The notes below the pieces were generated by a model, which did not search any database, was not told where the DNA came from, and was given only the letters and a program-made list of their open reading frames with translations. Below are positions 63,404 through 64,000 of a DNA stretch of 64,000 nt, one piece after another (the stretch's first letter is position 1; the number at the start of each line of letters is the position of its first letter). The stretch spans positions 1 through 64,000 of the forward strand of contig CALKJO010000009.1 in assembly GCA_937995825.1 (NCBI GenBank), given 5' to 3'. Position numbers and translations under genes: made by a program. This DNA comes from an uncultured Anaerolineae bacterium (GTDB taxonomy: Bacteria > Chloroflexota > Anaerolineae > Aggregatilineales > Phototrophicaceae).

Positions 63404-64000
63404 TCAGCGTCCGCCAAAGACATTGACGCTGATCGTCAGCGGCGCGCCGATCAGAAGCTGCCCCGGCGTGCGCAGCTCCCATAAGCCCGACGCCAGCCCG
63501 CTGTTGGCAGGCGCGCGCCCATTCAGCACGATCACCGTCTCCTGCCCGACATTGACCCGTTCACGCACCAGAATGCGCGGTTCTGCGTCAAAGTTCTCGC
63601 CGCTGCCCGGCACATAGGTGAGCGCCGAGTTGCGCTCCCAGGGACAGTTCCCAGTGTTGCGCAGCCGAATCTCCATTGTGAACGGCATCTCCGCCTGGCG
63701 GAAAAAGCCGTTTTCGGGCGTCTGCGAGACGATCTCGTAGTCGAAGTCGCAGGCAGCAATGGTCGCGGTCTGAATTTCTAAAAGAAAGGTCGCCTGAATC
63801 AGAGTCAGGGTCACATCGGGAGACGGAGTCGGGGTGATCGACGGCGTGAGCGTATGCGATGGAGTTGGGGTGATCGACGGCGTGGGAGTCGGCATTGGTG
63901 TTTGCGTATAGGACGGAGTCGGTGTCAGCGTAAAAGTCGGCGTTGGGGTATTTGTGACCGTCGGCGTATGAGTGGGCAGCGGCGTCGGTGTCGCGGTCGA
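63404..64000 (-). CDS. Surface protein with Thr/Pro linker and NBR1-like Ig domain (5' end outside the window)
   Basis: The frame is open from the right edge to the stop at 63404, 198 codons. The first 70 or so residues are a Thr/Pro/Ser repeat linker ([17 protein letters not shown] and similar). The remainder forms an NBR1-type Ig-like domain: [20 protein letters not shown], where Cys-Pro-Trp after NTG is the hallmark, then TYVPGSG and a closing [15 protein letters not shown]. In Chloroflexota this domain is often attached to lipoproteins or to peptidase or adhesion modules. The N-terminal part is not visible. An internal ATG at 63895 is inside the linker and is not a credible start. Confidence 0.8.
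   Translation of the reverse strand, partial: STATPTPLPTHTPTVTNTPTPTFTLTPTPSYTQTPMPTPTPSITPTPSHTLTPSITPTPSPDVTLTLIQATFLLEIQTATIAACDFDYEIVSQTPENGFFRQAEMPFTMEIRLRNTGNCPWERNSALTYVPGSGENFDAEPRILVRERVNVGQETVIVLNGRAPANSGLASGLWELRTPGQLLIGAPLTISVNVFGGR

Noticed and set aside
1-64000. tRNA or rRNA genes and known riboswitches
   Set aside because: No T-loop GGTTCGAAT-type block with a matching acceptor stem, no rRNA-like stretch and no familiar riboswitch core was seen by eye. A covariance-model search would be needed to exclude small RNAs.

Overview
The window looks like ordinary chromosome of a Chloroflexota bacterium, probably Anaerolineae or a close relation. The reasons are an RpoC with the long coiled-coil insertion of that phylum, an archaeal-type mevalonate operon with a class II HMG-CoA reductase, many surface proteins with Thr/Pro-rich linkers, FHA, NBR1-Ig and CARDB domains, and moderately high G+C. 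I see no rRNA, tRNA, CRISPR array, insertion sequence or prophage. Gene density is high and most start sites have a clear Shine-Dalgarno. The taxonomic call is inference; no marker was aligned.

Layout. 1-1475 (minus): a CotH-like fragment at the edge, an OsmC peroxidase and a HEAT-repeat protein. 1585-6161 (plus): a MarR regulator followed by two half ABC exporters that look like one heterodimeric pump. 6155-10311 (minus): a small unknown gene, a GAF-domain remnant, a polytopic glycosyltransferase-like protein and a secreted beta-propeller protein. 10336-13396 (plus): a rhodanese translationally coupled to a long prokaryotic Argonaute whose PIWI active site is broken. It meets end-to-end a minus-strand operon ftsY-prfB-CHAT protease. 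17841-19915 (plus): fabF-rnc. 19912-24769 (minus): an EEP-domain membrane protein with its FHA/winged-helix neighbour, then yraN-miaA and an unknown membrane-anchored protein. 24885-27020: K+-dependent membrane pyrophosphatase.

27094-31256 (minus) is a mevalonate-entry operon: HMG-CoA reductase, HMG-CoA synthase, a thiolase-family protein and a DUF35 OB-fold protein. The thiolase has lost its catalytic Cys and His. The DUF35 gene is split by an in-frame stop and lacks its zinc ribbon. 31257-35144 holds a secreted phosphoesterase, a small membrane protein and a serine-palmitoyltransferase-like enzyme. 35172-40055 is a very large RND permease with a repeated periplasmic insertion. After a nucleotidyl-cyclase remnant come rpoC (alone, without rpoB), a membrane-anchored glycosidase, gyrA, a BTAD-type regulator, a Rel/Spo enzyme, moeA, a VKOR-like protein and an S1-domain protein.

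55540-64000 is cell-envelope material: a lipoprotein, a PPC-repeat secreted protein, an M23 peptidase, a membrane-anchored TolB-like propeller, a LysM/L,D-transpeptidase and the edge of a Thr/Pro-linker NBR1-Ig protein.

The points most worth following are the catalytically dead Argonaute with its rhodanese and CHAT neighbours, the thiolase with Glu in place of Cys plus the broken DUF35 gene, and the RND permease with its five-fold repeat. Promoters, terminators and palindromes given here were found by eye.
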